64,000 nucleotides of DNA, taken from Microbacterium sp. Marseille-Q6648 (GTDB lineage: Bacteria > Actinomycetota > Actinomycetes > Actinomycetales > Microbacteriaceae). Below the pieces are notes generated by a model, which saw only the letters and a program-made list of their open reading frames with translations, was not told the origin of the DNA and did not search any database. Shown one piece after another: positions 35,562-44,695 of the stretch (its first letter is position 1; each line of letters opens with the position of its first letter). Location of the stretch: contig NZ_CALPBZ010000005.1 in NCBI RefSeq assembly GCF_943181415.1, positions 186,001 to 250,000 of the forward strand, read 5' to 3'. The translations under genes were made by a program, and so were the position numbers.

Positions 35562-38090
35562 TCAGGTCAGCGCGCCACGAATGAGCGCGGTCTGATACGA
35601 GAGCCGCTGGACGACCCCCGCGTCTCCCCGCTTTCCGAGGTGCTTCTCGAACCTGTCCAGCGCGTCGAGCGCCTGTGAGACTCGACCAGCGTCGAGGTGA
35701 TGTGCGGCAGCCTCCACGGCCTCTGTGAGCTGACGAGACAGCACCTGCGAGATGTCACCAGTCGCGGCGAGATCTGCCACTGACGCGGCCAACTGTGTCA
35801 AGGCCCCGGTCGGCAGGAATTCGGGAACGGGAATCGTCGACCAGTCGACATCCGAGGCGAGGTAGAACCCCGGGTAGGACGGCTGGTTATAGGATGTCTG
35901 CTGTCGTGCCACCTCCGCGCGGTACTGCGGATCCTGGAGGAGGGTGTACATCTTCCTGTCAGTGACGTCAGTAGACAGGTAGATGCGGATGGCGCTCGAG
36001 TCGGTCGTGCGCACGAGGAGTTCCTCGCGCCAGTCGCCGAAGACATCTGCGACCAGCCCCGGGTTTCCCTTCGTGGAGTTGTTCGTCAGCGTACCTGTCG
36101 CGTTGAGCACGATCCCGTCCTCCCACACCGGGATCGACTTCGCGTAATCGTGGATGATCGGTGCCACGTCGCCGGAATTGCGGACCGTCTGAGTCGTCAT
36201 ATCTGCCGCCCACCGGATCGACTGGTTGGTGCCGGGGATATCCGAGGAGATTTGCTGGCCGTCCGCAGTGTGCAGGCCGATCCCCCAGACCTCGATGCCC
36301 GGGACGTCGGGGAAGACGTCGCCGATCATGCCGCGTCCGGTGTCACGACCGGCCCAGGTGCCGAAGAGCACGTCGCCCGTCTCCGCCGCACGCATCGCCA
36401 TCCCATAGGGCGCTCGGGTGTTTTCGTGCACGGTGAAGATCTCGAGTCCCGGCCGTGCCGGGTCGATGTCGGTCACGTGCATCGCGTCGCCATGGCCCAG
36501 CGGCATCACCTGGTTGGGAACGCTGCTCTGGGGCGGGGTCACGTCGGACGACGAGTACAGCAGTTTTCCGTCGTCGTCGAGCGTGGCAGAACCGTAGACG
36601 ATCTCGTGCTTGCCGTCGCCATCGACATCGGCTGCGCTGAGCGAGTGGAAGCCCTGTCCGACGAGGGTGCCCCACTCAGGGTCCTCCCCCACCGAGGCGC
36701 CGTTCGCGAACGGGTTCGTCGACGGTGTCCAACCGCTGTCGGCGAGCCAGCGACGGGACAGGTGCTCGCCATCCCAGTCGTAGGCGGCGACGGTCGAGCG
36801 TGTGTAGTAGCCGCGGGCGAAGATCGCCGATGGGCTGGTGCCGTCGAGGTAGGCGACACCGGCGAGGAAGCGGTCGACGCGGTTGCCCGGCTCGATCCGC
36901 GCGGAGGCGTAGTCGCCCCAGAGCAGGCCATCGTCCTCACGGCCCGGCTCGTAGCGGATCGTCTCGAGCTCCTGGCCCGACGATCCGTCGAAGACCGACA
37001 GGTACTCGGGTCCGGAGAGGATGAACCCCTCGAACTGACGGAACTTGTTGTTGCTCGAACGCGAGGGCGCGTACACGTCCATGAAGTAGTCGACGAGTGA
37101 GCGCGCATCGGCCTCCGAGAGCGGGTACGAGTACGTCGCCGCGATGCCGAAAGCCTCCTCGAGTGTGGCCGGCCAGTCCCCGTTCAGGACTTCCGGATGC
37201 TGGCCCCAGCCTTGGAAGACGTCGACCAGGTGCTCGTAATAGCCGGCCGACGAGAGCCGGTAGTCATCCTGTTGTGAATAGCCGGCCGCGATGTCCTCGG
37301 CGGGCATGGTGACGTACGACTCGCCGGCGGGAACATTGCCCTGGTAGCGCACGGTCTTTGTTCCGGGAGCCGTCTTGAGCATGATCTCCGAACGGCCGTC
37401 CCCGTCGAAGTCGTAGACGAGGAACTGCGTGTAGTGTGCACCCGCCCGGATGTTGACGCCTAGGTCGATGCGGTTGAGCAGCGTGCCGTCCAGCTCGTAG
37501 GTGTCGACGTAGACGGACCCGGTGTAACCCACCTGCGAGTTGTCCTTCTGGTTCGTCGGGTCCCACTTGACGACGTATTCCAGCGCGCCGTCACCGTCGA
37601 CATCGCCCACGCTGATGTCGTTCGCGCGGTAGGTGTACGCCTGGCCAGCGGGTGTGACGCCGTCAGCCGGCTTGATGAGCGGCATGTCGACGAAGGCGTG
37701 CTCCCACGCCGTCGCAACAGCAGCCGACCCGAGTTCCTTCCCCCCGGACGTGGGGATCACACGGTACTCCGCCGACGAGGTGCCGCCCGTATCGAGATAG
37801 TTGGTGCTGTCGCTAACCGTCGCCAGCAGCTGCCCGTCGCGGTAGACATTGAAGTCCACGCCCACGAGACCCGACGAGCCAGACCCCGTCACCTCGGAGG
37901 CCAGCAACCGCCAACTGAGGAAGATCCCATCTTCTGTGTGTGCGGCTACCAATCCTCGGTCGAGGTTTTCGAGCAGGACGGACTGGGTGTGGGTTCTCGC
38001 GCCAGCGGCGGGGACTGACGTGGCGACGACAGCGCAAATCGCCAGCGCGGCGCATGCCGCGAGCCCCGGGGTCCTGTACATGTATCTCAT
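35562..38090 (-). CDS. Secreted rhamnogalacturonan lyase, PL11, with C-terminal helical module
   Basis: This 842-residue protein has a signal peptide (basic start, then an alanine-rich core ending near PAAGA). A PL11 eight-bladed propeller follows, with calcium-type loops such as VGDVDGDGALEYVVKWDPTN, FDFDGDG-like repeats and ADVFGDWREELLVR. Residues from about 750 form an added helical domain (QLTEAVEAAAHHLDAGRVSQAL), like the FIMAH modules on actinobacterial polysaccharidases. It cuts the backbone of rhamnogalacturonan I outside the cell. Three LacI-type sites lie upstream. Confidence 0.92.
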   Translation of the reverse strand: MRYMYRTPGLAACAALAICAVVATSVPAAGARTHTQSVLLENLDRGLVAAHTEDGIFLSWRLLASEVTGSGSSGLVGVDFNVYRDGQLLATVSDSTNYLDTGGTSSAEYRVIPTSGGKELGSAAVATAWEHAFVDMPLIKPADGVTPAGQAYTYRANDISVGDVDGDGALEYVVKWDPTNQKDNSQVGYTGSVYVDTYELDGTLLNRIDLGVNIRAGAHYTQFLVYDFDGDGRSEIMLKTAPGTKTVRYQGNVPAGESYVTMPAEDIAAGYSQQDDYRLSSAGYYEHLVDVFQGWGQHPEVLNGDWPATLEEAFGIAATYSYPLSEADARSLVDYFMDVYAPSRSSNNKFRQFEGFILSGPEYLSVFDGSSGQELETIRYEPGREDDGLLWGDYASARIEPGNRVDRFLAGVAYLDGTSPSAIFARGYYTRSTVAAYDWDGEHLSRRWLADSGWTPSTNPFANGASVGEDPEWGTLVGQGFHSLSAADVDGDGKHEIVYGSATLDDDGKLLYSSSDVTPPQSSVPNQVMPLGHGDAMHVTDIDPARPGLEIFTVHENTRAPYGMAMRAAETGDVLFGTWAGRDTGRGMIGDVFPDVPGIEVWGIGLHTADGQQISSDIPGTNQSIRWAADMTTQTVRNSGDVAPIIHDYAKSIPVWEDGIVLNATGTLTNNSTKGNPGLVADVFGDWREELLVRTTDSSAIRIYLSTDVTDRKMYTLLQDPQYRAEVARQQTSYNQPSYPGFYLASDVDWSTIPVPEFLPTGALTQLAASVADLAATGDISQVLSRQLTEAVEAAAHHLDAGRVSQALDALDRFEKHLGKRGDAGVVQRLSYQTALIRGALT

Positions 38091-38109
38091 CGTTGAGTCC
38101 TCTCGTAGC

Positions 38110-38125
38110 GGGGAAACGTTTCCCC
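38110..38125. promoter_or_regulatory. Perfect palindromic LacI-type operator upstream of the PL11 lyase
   Basis: GGGGAAACGTTTCCCC is a 16-base perfect palindrome with the central CG typical of LacI-family operators. It lies 20 bases upstream of the lyase ATG. Confidence 0.65.
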
Positions 38126-38166
38126 ACCGGGAACCTACGGCAGGATTGCGGCACGATCAAGAGATC

Positions 38167-38181
38167 TGGAAAACGATTACT
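38167..38181. promoter_or_regulatory. LacI-type operator candidate with AACGATTAC core
   Basis: TGGAAAACGATTACT matches the importer operator at 30913-30926 except for one extra A. It lies about 77 bases upstream of the lyase start. Confidence 0.6.
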
Positions 38182-38234
38182 CAAAGATGACGGACTGAAC
38201 CTGCGGCCTGAACACGGACAGACACCCCGGCTCG

Positions 38235-38247
38235 CGATAACGATTAC
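38235..38247. promoter_or_regulatory. LacI-type operator candidate overlapping the thioesterase stop
   Basis: GCGATAACGATTA continues to a third exact AACGATTAC (38239-38247). It overlaps the stop codon of the upstream thioesterase gene. It could support looping with the two proximal sites. Confidence 0.45.
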
Positions 38248-38699
38248 AGTGCTCGCGGGTCAGCATGCTCTTGTCCCCTGGGCGAGTGACCCCCGGGCAG
38301 GCGGTCGCGACTGTAAGTGATCTCCGTGTACCCGTGCGGCGTGGGCACTCCCGCCTCATCGAGTCCTACGAAAACAATCCTGTCGATTGCGAGGATGCGG
38401 TCGCGAGTGAGCATGTTCCGAACTTCGGCGCGCATGGTCAGTGATGTGCGGCCGAACCCGGTGGCACGGATGCCGAGCTCAACCAGGTCTCCCTGACGAG
38501 CGGATGAAACGAAGTCGATCTCGGACATGTACTTTGTTACTGCGCGCGGATTGCCGAGCTGCAGAATCGCGTAGATCGCCGCTTCCTCGTCGATCCATCT
38601 GAGCAGGCTTCCCCCGAACAGAGTTCCGTGCGCATTGAGGTCTTCAGGCCGGACCCATCGTCGGGAACGGAACGTCACTGCGCCATCAGGGAGGGTCAC
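38244..38699 (-). CDS. Acyl-CoA thioesterase (hotdog fold)
   Basis: The 151-residue protein has the hotdog pattern of YciA-type thioesterases: NAHGTLFGGSLLRWIDEEAA with the catalytic acid, YMSEIDFVSSARQGDLVELG, and GRTSLTMRAEV. It would hydrolyse acyl-CoAs. The GTG start overlaps the tautomerase stop as GTGA. No direct link to pectin breakdown is apparent. Confidence 0.87.
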   Translation of the reverse strand: MTLPDGAVTFRSRRWVRPEDLNAHGTLFGGSLLRWIDEEAAIYAILQLGNPRAVTKYMSEIDFVSSARQGDLVELGIRATGFGRTSLTMRAEVRNMLTRDRILAIDRIVFVGLDEAGVPTPHGYTEITYSRDRLPGGHSPRGQEHADPRAL

Positions 38700-39094
38700 G
38701 GAGCCTCAGACGCCGGGATACCCAGTTCGCCGGTCAGGTACTGCGCCCGCCCGAAGCCGAACGACCAGTCCTGCGGTCCGTTCTCCACGTACCCGATGAA
38801 TACGTCCACGCCAGGCACCCCGACGGCCTCGAGACGCTTCGCGATCTCGGCGTACAGCCGCTGCTTGATCTCATCGCTTCGCCCACGCTGAGTGAAGATC
38901 TGGATGATCACCGGGTCCGTGCGCTCGAATCCGAGCCCCGCGTCCTCGGCGACAATCGTGGCCCCGGCTGTGATCACCTGGAATCGATCCCGCTCGGGGA
39001 TGCCAAAGACAAAGACAATGGCGTCATGGACCGCTGCCGCGATGTCAGCCCCGTTCGCGCGGTGCGCACTGTGGTCGATTCGAACAAGCGGCAT
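38696..39094 (-). CDS. Tautomerase-superfamily protein
   Basis: The 132-residue protein starts MPLVRIDHS, with Pro2 as the expected catalytic N-terminal base of tautomerases. It is about twice the 4-oxalocrotonate tautomerase unit and has a conserved DVFIGYVENGPQDWSFGFG segment seen in longer family members. It is coupled to the thioesterase. The substrate is unknown; keto-enol tautomerisation of a catabolic intermediate is likely. Confidence 0.87.
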   Translation of the reverse strand: MPLVRIDHSAHRANGADIAAAVHDAIVFVFGIPERDRFQVITAGATIVAEDAGLGFERTDPVIIQIFTQRGRSDEIKQRLYAEIAKRLEAVGVPGVDVFIGYVENGPQDWSFGFGRAQYLTGELGIPASEAP

Positions 39095-39200
39095 TGGAAC
39101 TCCCGATTCGATTTGTTCTTACTTGTAGACGTGGCCCTGGACGGCACGACGTGGATAGGAGAGTGGTCGACCGCCGGAGACCGCGTATCCCGCTACGGTC

Positions 39201-41114
39201 CTAGCCCAGCAGCGGGCGCTGACCGCGGCGATGCTCCAGATAGCGCGACCGGGCCGCCTTCGAGCTGTCAATGGTCGACTCTGCGGCGACCGGGACGTCC
39301 CACCAGCCGGCGCCGTTGGGCGCGTAGATGAGCGGGTCGCTGTTGATGTGGATGAACGTGGACTTCTCGGATGCCTTGGCCTGCGTGACGGCCGCCTTGA
39401 GGTCGTCGATGGCCGAGGCGCCGGGCTCGATCTCGATGACGTCCAGGCCATAGCTGCGCGCGTTCATGGCGAGATCGACGGGGAGGATCCGTTCGCCCTG
39501 GAAGTTGCGGGCGTCGCCGTCGTACTCGCGGTACCAGGTCCCGAAGCGCTCCGAGCCGACCGTCTCGGACAGGTGGCCGATCGACGCGTAGCCGTGGTTC
39601 TGGATGAGCACGACGATGAGCTTGATGCCCTCGGCGACCGCCGTGACGAGCTCGGTGTTGAGCATCAGGTACGACCCGTCGCCGACCATCACGATGACGT
39701 CGCGGTCGTCGCCGTCGGCGAGAAGGCCGCGCTTGGCGCCGAGACCGCCGGCGATCTCGTAGCCCATGCAGGAGAACGCGTACTCGACGTGGTAGCCGAG
39801 CGGGTCGCGCACACGCCACAGCTTGTGCAGGTCACCCGGCAGCGAACCCGCGGCCTGGACGATGACGTCCTCCGGGGCGCTGGTGGACTGCACGGCGCCG
39901 ATGATCTCCGGCTGACCCGGGAGCGCGAGACCGGAGGGGACGAACGCGGCATCGACCGCGGCATCCCATTCCACCTTCTCACGGGCGATGCGCTCGGAGT
40001 ACTCGCGGCTGATCTCGAACCCCTCGAGCTCGATCGCAAGCTCCGTGAGCGCCTCGCGCGCGTCGGCGACGACCGGCAGCTGCGAGCCGTGCTTGTACGC
40101 GTCGAAGGAGGCGATGTTGATGTTGACGAACACGACGTCCGGGTTCTGGAACGCCGTGCGCGACGCGGTGGTGAAGTCGCTGTAGCGGGTGCCGATGCCG
40201 ATGATCACGTCGGCCTCGGCCGCGAGGCGGTTGGCGGCGAGCGTGCCGGTCGCGCCGATGCCGCCGAGGTTCTGCGGGTGGTCCCAGTTCAGCGACCCGC
40301 CACCGGCCTGCGAGGTGCCGACCGGGATGCCGGTCGCCTCGACGAGCGCCCGCAGCTGCTCCTCGGCGCCCGAGTAGATGACGCCGCCGCCCGCGACGAT
40401 GAGCGGGTTCTGCGCGCCCCGGATCGCCGCGACGGCGCGGGCGAGCGGGCCACGCTCGGGCACCGGCCGGCGGAGATGCCACTCGCGGTCCTGCAGGAAC
40501 TCGACGGGCACATCGAGCGCCTCGGCCTGGACGTCTTCGGGGAGCGCGATGGTGACCGCGCCCGTCTCGGCGGGGTCGGTGAGCACGCGCATGGCGGCGA
40601 GGGCGATCGAGTACAGCTGCTCGGGGCGCTGCACGCGGTCGAAGAACTTCGACAGCGGGCGGAACGCGTCGTTGACGGTGAGGCCGATGTCCCACGGCTG
40701 CTCGAGCTGCTGCAGCACCGGGTCGGCGACGCGCGTCGCGAACGTGTCGCTCGGCAGGAGGAGCGCCGGCAGGCGGTTGGTGGTGGCGAGTGCCGCGGCG
40801 GTCAGCATGTTCGCCGCGCCCGGGCCGACCGACGCCGCCGACGCATAGGTGCCACGGCGGCGGTGCATGCGGGCGTAGCCGACGGCCTGGTGCACCATCG
40901 CCTGCTCGTTGCGCGCCTGGTAGTACGGCATCAGGTCGGGATTCTCGACGTTGAACTGCTTCAGCGCCTGGCCGATGCCGGCCACGTTCCCGTGGCCGAA
41001 GATGCCGAACATGCCCGGGATCGTCCGCTCCCGGATGTCGCCGTCCACGGTCCACTGGTGTGCCAGGAACTCCACGAGCGCCTGGCTGACCGTCATCCGT
41101 CGCGTCGCGCCCAT
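39201..41114 (-). CDS. iolD: 3D-(3,5/4)-trihydroxycyclohexane-1,2-dione acylhydrolase
   Basis: This 637-residue ThDP enzyme shows the IolD pattern: ERTIPGMFGIFGHGNVAGIGQAL, the ylide Glu in ARNEQAMVHQAVGYARM, and the diphosphate motif GDGSYLMLNTEL with NHGYASIG. It opens the diketone ring of inositol catabolism to 5-deoxyglucuronate. Its ATG overlaps the iolB stop as TGATG. Its length and the HGN and NEQ motifs separate it from acetolactate synthase. Confidence 0.95.
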   Translation of the reverse strand: MGATRRMTVSQALVEFLAHQWTVDGDIRERTIPGMFGIFGHGNVAGIGQALKQFNVENPDLMPYYQARNEQAMVHQAVGYARMHRRRGTYASAASVGPGAANMLTAAALATTNRLPALLLPSDTFATRVADPVLQQLEQPWDIGLTVNDAFRPLSKFFDRVQRPEQLYSIALAAMRVLTDPAETGAVTIALPEDVQAEALDVPVEFLQDREWHLRRPVPERGPLARAVAAIRGAQNPLIVAGGGVIYSGAEEQLRALVEATGIPVGTSQAGGGSLNWDHPQNLGGIGATGTLAANRLAAEADVIIGIGTRYSDFTTASRTAFQNPDVVFVNINIASFDAYKHGSQLPVVADAREALTELAIELEGFEISREYSERIAREKVEWDAAVDAAFVPSGLALPGQPEIIGAVQSTSAPEDVIVQAAGSLPGDLHKLWRVRDPLGYHVEYAFSCMGYEIAGGLGAKRGLLADGDDRDVIVMVGDGSYLMLNTELVTAVAEGIKLIVVLIQNHGYASIGHLSETVGSERFGTWYREYDGDARNFQGERILPVDLAMNARSYGLDVIEIEPGASAIDDLKAAVTQAKASEKSTFIHINSDPLIYAPNGAGWWDVPVAAESTIDSSKAARSRYLEHRRGQRPLLG

Positions 41115-42037
41115 CAGCGGTCGCCTTCCTTGTCGTTCGAGTCGTTCGTATAGGGCAGTCGCTCGTCGACGCTCTGCCCGGCCCAGGTGTCACGCACCCA
41201 CGCGTGCGCGGGGTCGTCACTGATCAGCCATTCCCGCTCCGGGTCGGGGCCGGCCATGACGTTGAGGTAGTACAGGTCGTACCCCGGCGCGGCGACGGCC
41301 GGGCCGTGGTACCCGAAGGGCACGAGCGCGATGTCGCCGGTGCGCACCATCGCGTTGATGTCGATCTCCCCCGCCGGGGACGAGTAGGTACTGAACATGC
41401 CGAACGCGCTCTCGGCCGTGGCATCCGATCCCGCCACCGGCGCCGTCTCGAAGTAGTAGATCTCCTCGAGACGCGACTCGTGACCCGGCACCTGCTCGTC
41501 GTGCTTGTGCGGCGGGTACGACGACCAGTTCTCGGCCGGCGTGATCACCTCGCACACGATGAGCCGCGCCGCGTCCAGCGCCTGCGGCGTGCCGAAGTTG
41601 TGCACCTGACGGCTCGAGCGCCCCGCTCCCCGCAGCTCGACGGGAGTGTCGGACGCCGGGATGTACACGCTCGGCTTCACGACCTCGGTCGGCGACGTCG
41701 CGATCGCGACACGACCGACGCCGGTCAGCACAGCGGTCGCGACGGACGAGAGGTAGAGCACGTCGGTCGGCCCGTCGAACACCGACGCCCGGCCCTTCAA
41801 CCGCGTCGTCGTGGTCTCCGCACCCTCGAAGCAGACAACGGTGAACGACCCCGACAGCGGCACAACGATCCGCTCGACGCCCACGGGGGCGAGAGCCAGC
41901 GAATCGGTCGCCGTCAGGTCGGCCACACCGATGCCGGTGTGCTCCCAGCCGGGAGTGTTCTCGTCGACGACGCTCTCCCACCCGTCACGGGCGAGATCGC
42001 CTCGGCGATGGAACCAGCGCTGGTGCAAAGTGCTCAT
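41114..42037 (-). CDS. iolB: 5-deoxy-glucuronate isomerase
   Basis: The 307-residue protein is a bicupin IolB with the metal-site segment YPPHKHDEQVPG, then EEIYYFETAP and FGYHGPAVAAPGYDLYYLN. It converts 5-deoxyglucuronate to 5-dehydro-2-deoxygluconate, the IolC substrate. The ATG at 42037 gives the usual N-terminus, and upstream frame extension is not supported. Two hairpins lie in the 169-base gap between it and iolA. Confidence 0.94.
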   Translation of the reverse strand: MSTLHQRWFHRRGDLARDGWESVVDENTPGWEHTGIGVADLTATDSLALAPVGVERIVVPLSGSFTVVCFEGAETTTTRLKGRASVFDGPTDVLYLSSVATAVLTGVGRVAIATSPTEVVKPSVYIPASDTPVELRGAGRSSRQVHNFGTPQALDAARLIVCEVITPAENWSSYPPHKHDEQVPGHESRLEEIYYFETAPVAGSDATAESAFGMFSTYSSPAGEIDINAMVRTGDIALVPFGYHGPAVAAPGYDLYYLNVMAGPDPEREWLISDDPAHAWVRDTWAGQSVDERLPYTNDSNDKEGDR

Positions 42038-42070
42038 GAGTGCTCTCGTAGGTCGATTCTGTGGGACGGA

Positions 42071-42109
42071 TGCCGCGGCCGCGATTCCCCCGGATACGCG
42101 GCCGCGGCA
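42071..42109. repeat. Large inverted repeat in the iolA-iolB spacer
   Basis: A perfect 13-bp inverted repeat (TGCCGCGGCCGCG and its complement) flanks a 13-base loop. It lacks a T tract. It may slow transcription or stabilise the mRNA between iolA and iolB. Confidence 0.6.
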
Positions 42110-42158
42110 GCGCGTAGACACTGCACCGGGCACGAGCCGGGCTGATGCCGCCGAGTGT

Positions 42159-42196
42159 GGGGCGCCGCGGCCAAGATCGGAAGTCCGCGACGCCCC
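42159..42196 (-). terminator. Hairpin downstream of iolA (possible attenuator)
   Basis: Arms GGGGCGCCGCGG and CCGCGACGCCCC pair at 11 of 12 positions, starting about 11 bases past the iolA stop on the minus strand. No strong T tract follows, so partial termination is more likely than full. Confidence 0.45.
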
Positions 42197-42206
42197 GGTA
42201 ATGGGG

Positions 42207-43760
42207 TCAGTTGTTCTGGGGGAAGCCGAGGTTGATGCCGCCGTGGCTGGCGGGGTCGAGCCAGCGGCTGGTGATGGCCTTTTCGCGAGTGAAGAAGTCG
42301 AAGCCGTGGACGCCGTAGGCTTTCGCGTCGCCGAACAGGGACTGCTTCCAGCCGCCGAAGGAGTGGTAGGCGACGGGCACGGGGATGGGCACGTTGATGC
42401 CGATCATGCCGACCTGCACCTCGTTCTGGAAGCGGCGGGCCGCGCCGCCGTCGTTGGTGAAGATCGCGGTGCCGTTGCCGAACTGACCGGAGTTGATCAG
42501 TTCCAGCCCCTCGTCGTACGACTGCACCCGGACGACGGAGAGGACGGGTCCGAAGATCTCCTCCTGATACGCCCGGCTGGTGGTGGGGATGTTGTCGATG
42601 AGAGTGGGGCCGAAGAAGAACCCGTCCTCGTGACCCTCGACGGTGTAGCCGCGGCCGTCGACCACGATCCTCGCGCCATCCTGCTCGGCGATGTCGACAT
42701 AGGAGGAGACCTTGTCGCGGTGGACGTCGGTGATGAGGGGGCCCATGTCGGGTTCGACACCGTCGATGCCCGCCCCGTTGCCGATGCGGAGCTTGCCGAT
42801 GCGGTCTTGGATCTTCGCGATGAGGTCGTCGGCGACGGGTTCGACGGCGAGGACGACGGAGATGGCCATGCAGCGTTCGCCCGCGGCGCCGTACCCGGCG
42901 TTGACGGCCTGGTCGGCGACCAGGTCCAGGTCCGCGTCGGGGAGGACCAGCATGTGGTTCTTGGCACCGCCGAGGGCCTGCACCCGCTTGCCGTGCTTCG
43001 AGGCGGTCTCGTAGATGTACTGCGCGATCGGCGTCGACCCGACGAACGAGATCGACTGCACGTCGGGGGAGGTGAGCAGGCCGTCCACGGCGAGCTTGTC
43101 TCCCTGCAGCACCGTGAACACCCCGTCCGGCAGCCCCGCTTCCTGCCACGCCTGCGCGAGCCAGAGCGCGGCGGACGGGTCCTTCTCCGACGGCTTCAGG
43201 ATGACGGCGTTGCCCGCGGCGATCGCAATCGGCACGAACCACAACGGCACCATCACCGGGAAATTGAACGGCGAGATGACACCCACCACGCCCAGTGGCT
43301 GCTTCAACGAATACACGTCGATCCCGGTCGACGCGTTCTCACTGAACGCGCCCTTGATCAGGTGCGGGAACCCGGTCGCCAGCTCGACCACTTCCTGACC
43401 GCGGAGGATCTCGCCCATCGCATCGGAGACGACCTTGCCGTGCTCCGCCGTGACGATCTCGGCCAGCTCGCGCTTGCGCGAGTTCAGGATCTCCCGGAAA
43501 TTGAAGAGGACCGTCTGCCGCTTCGCGATCGAGAACTGCGACCACGTTTGGAACCCGCGGACTGCGGACGCGATCGCCGCATCGATCTCCGCCTCATCCG
43601 CCAGCGCCACGTGAGCGGTGACGGCGCCGGTGGCGGGATTGTGGATCGGAGCGGTGCGACCAGAGTTCGACGGGCGCTCAGCGCCGTCGATCCAGTGCGA
43701 CACGACCGCGGTGTCGGTGTCGATCAAGGCGGCGCCAGCGGCCGCATCGGTGATGCTCAT
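42207..43760 (-). CDS. iolA: CoA-acylating methylmalonate-semialdehyde dehydrogenase
   Basis: This 517-residue aldehyde dehydrogenase has the IolA/MmsA signature. The usual general-base position reads LGGAKNHM instead of ELGG, and the catalytic Cys is in GERCMAIS (C297). SPFNFP (N166) supplies the oxyanion Asn. It converts malonate semialdehyde from inositol breakdown to acetyl-CoA and CO2. AAGGA precedes the ATG. Confidence 0.94.
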   Translation of the reverse strand: MSITDAAAGAALIDTDTAVVSHWIDGAERPSNSGRTAPIHNPATGAVTAHVALADEAEIDAAIASAVRGFQTWSQFSIAKRQTVLFNFREILNSRKRELAEIVTAEHGKVVSDAMGEILRGQEVVELATGFPHLIKGAFSENASTGIDVYSLKQPLGVVGVISPFNFPVMVPLWFVPIAIAAGNAVILKPSEKDPSAALWLAQAWQEAGLPDGVFTVLQGDKLAVDGLLTSPDVQSISFVGSTPIAQYIYETASKHGKRVQALGGAKNHMLVLPDADLDLVADQAVNAGYGAAGERCMAISVVLAVEPVADDLIAKIQDRIGKLRIGNGAGIDGVEPDMGPLITDVHRDKVSSYVDIAEQDGARIVVDGRGYTVEGHEDGFFFGPTLIDNIPTTSRAYQEEIFGPVLSVVRVQSYDEGLELINSGQFGNGTAIFTNDGGAARRFQNEVQVGMIGINVPIPVPVAYHSFGGWKQSLFGDAKAYGVHGFDFFTREKAITSRWLDPASHGGINLGFPQNN

Positions 43761-43783
43761 GGGTATTCCTTCGTTCGTGATGG

Positions 43784-44695
43784 TCAGGGGATGGCGACGA
43801 GACCGGTGGGATGGACGAGACTCGCGGCGATGTCGACGGCGCCCGCGACGTCGCCGTCAGGCGGATACAGCAGGGTGCGGCCGACGGTGAGGCCGCGGAC
43901 TCCGGGCAGCGTGAGAGCGTCCTCCCAGGAGGCGAACGTCTCATCAGGGTCGACGCCGGAGTCTCCGCCCAGCAAGAGCGTCGGAAGCGTGGTCGCATCC
44001 ATGACTCGCTCCATGTCGTCGACGACGGGCAGCTTCAGCCACGTGTAAGCACTGCTGGCCCCCAGCCCGGAAGCGATCGCCACGGACTGGATCACCGCTT
44101 CCGTCGACAAGTCGTTGACGATGCGGCCGTCCGACCAGGTGCTCATGAAGGGCTCGAGCATGATGGGCAGTCGCGCCGCGGCCGACTCCGTGACGACATT
44201 CGCGGTTGTCTCGAGGGTGGGCGCCGTCGCGGGGTCGGCCAGATTGATGCGGATGAGCGTCTTGGCGAAGTCGATCCCGGATGCGACCATCTCCTCGACG
44301 CGGTATCCGGTGTAGCGATCGTCCATCTCGAACGCGGCACCGCGGAGCCCGCCGCGATTCATCGAACCGACGACGATCTTGTCGTCCAGCAGCCCGAGCG
44401 CGGCGAGATCGTCGATGATATCGGGGGTTCCGAGCACGCCGTCCACGCCGGGGCGGCCGAGGGCGATCGCCAGCCTGGCGAGGAGATCGTAGCGATTGGC
44501 CATCGCCATCGGGTCGGTCCCGACCCCGAGCGCGCCGCGAGCTGGGTGATCAGCTGCGACGATGAACAGACGTCCATCGCCGCGAAGGACATCACGTCGC
44601 CGACGCCCGGTCAGCGCATTCGAGATCAGTTCCGGTGCCGTCGCGCGGTAGTGGCGAAGGCGCGCGAATTCGGCGACACCAGGGTTGTCAGTCAT
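43784..44695 (-). CDS. Cgl0158-type DhnA-like class I aldolase, candidate DKGP aldolase
   Basis: The 303-residue TIM-barrel protein has the Cgl0158/DhnA features: LFIVAADHPARGALGVG, a KTLIRINL strand with the likely Schiff-base Lys, and LLLGGDSGVDPDETF. It overlaps iolC by eight bases and precedes iolA, where the pathway needs cleavage of 5-dehydro-2-deoxy-6-phosphogluconate. No IolJ-type class II aldolase is seen in the window, so this protein is the likely replacement. That role is inferred. Confidence 0.85.
   Translation of the reverse strand: MTDNPGVAEFARLRHYRATAPELISNALTGRRRRDVLRGDGRLFIVAADHPARGALGVGTDPMAMANRYDLLARLAIALGRPGVDGVLGTPDIIDDLAALGLLDDKIVVGSMNRGGLRGAAFEMDDRYTGYRVEEMVASGIDFAKTLIRINLADPATAPTLETTANVVTESAAARLPIMLEPFMSTWSDGRIVNDLSTEAVIQSVAIASGLGASSAYTWLKLPVVDDMERVMDATTLPTLLLGGDSGVDPDETFASWEDALTLPGVRGLTVGRTLLYPPDGDVAGAVDIAASLVHPTGLVAIP

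Noticed and set aside
39201-41114. Acetolactate synthase as an identity for the iolD gene
   Set aside because: Its length, the FGIFGHGN and ARNEQAMVH motifs and its position beside iolB mark IolD.
39231-41153. A 640-codon open frame antisense to iolD
   Set aside because: High GC content leaves the opposite strand open. The translation is rich in R, V, D and E without domains, while the minus strand encodes a complete IolD.
41811-44048. A 745-codon open frame antisense to iolB, iolA and part of the aldolase
   Set aside because: Low-complexity translation spanning three well-supported genes on the other strand.
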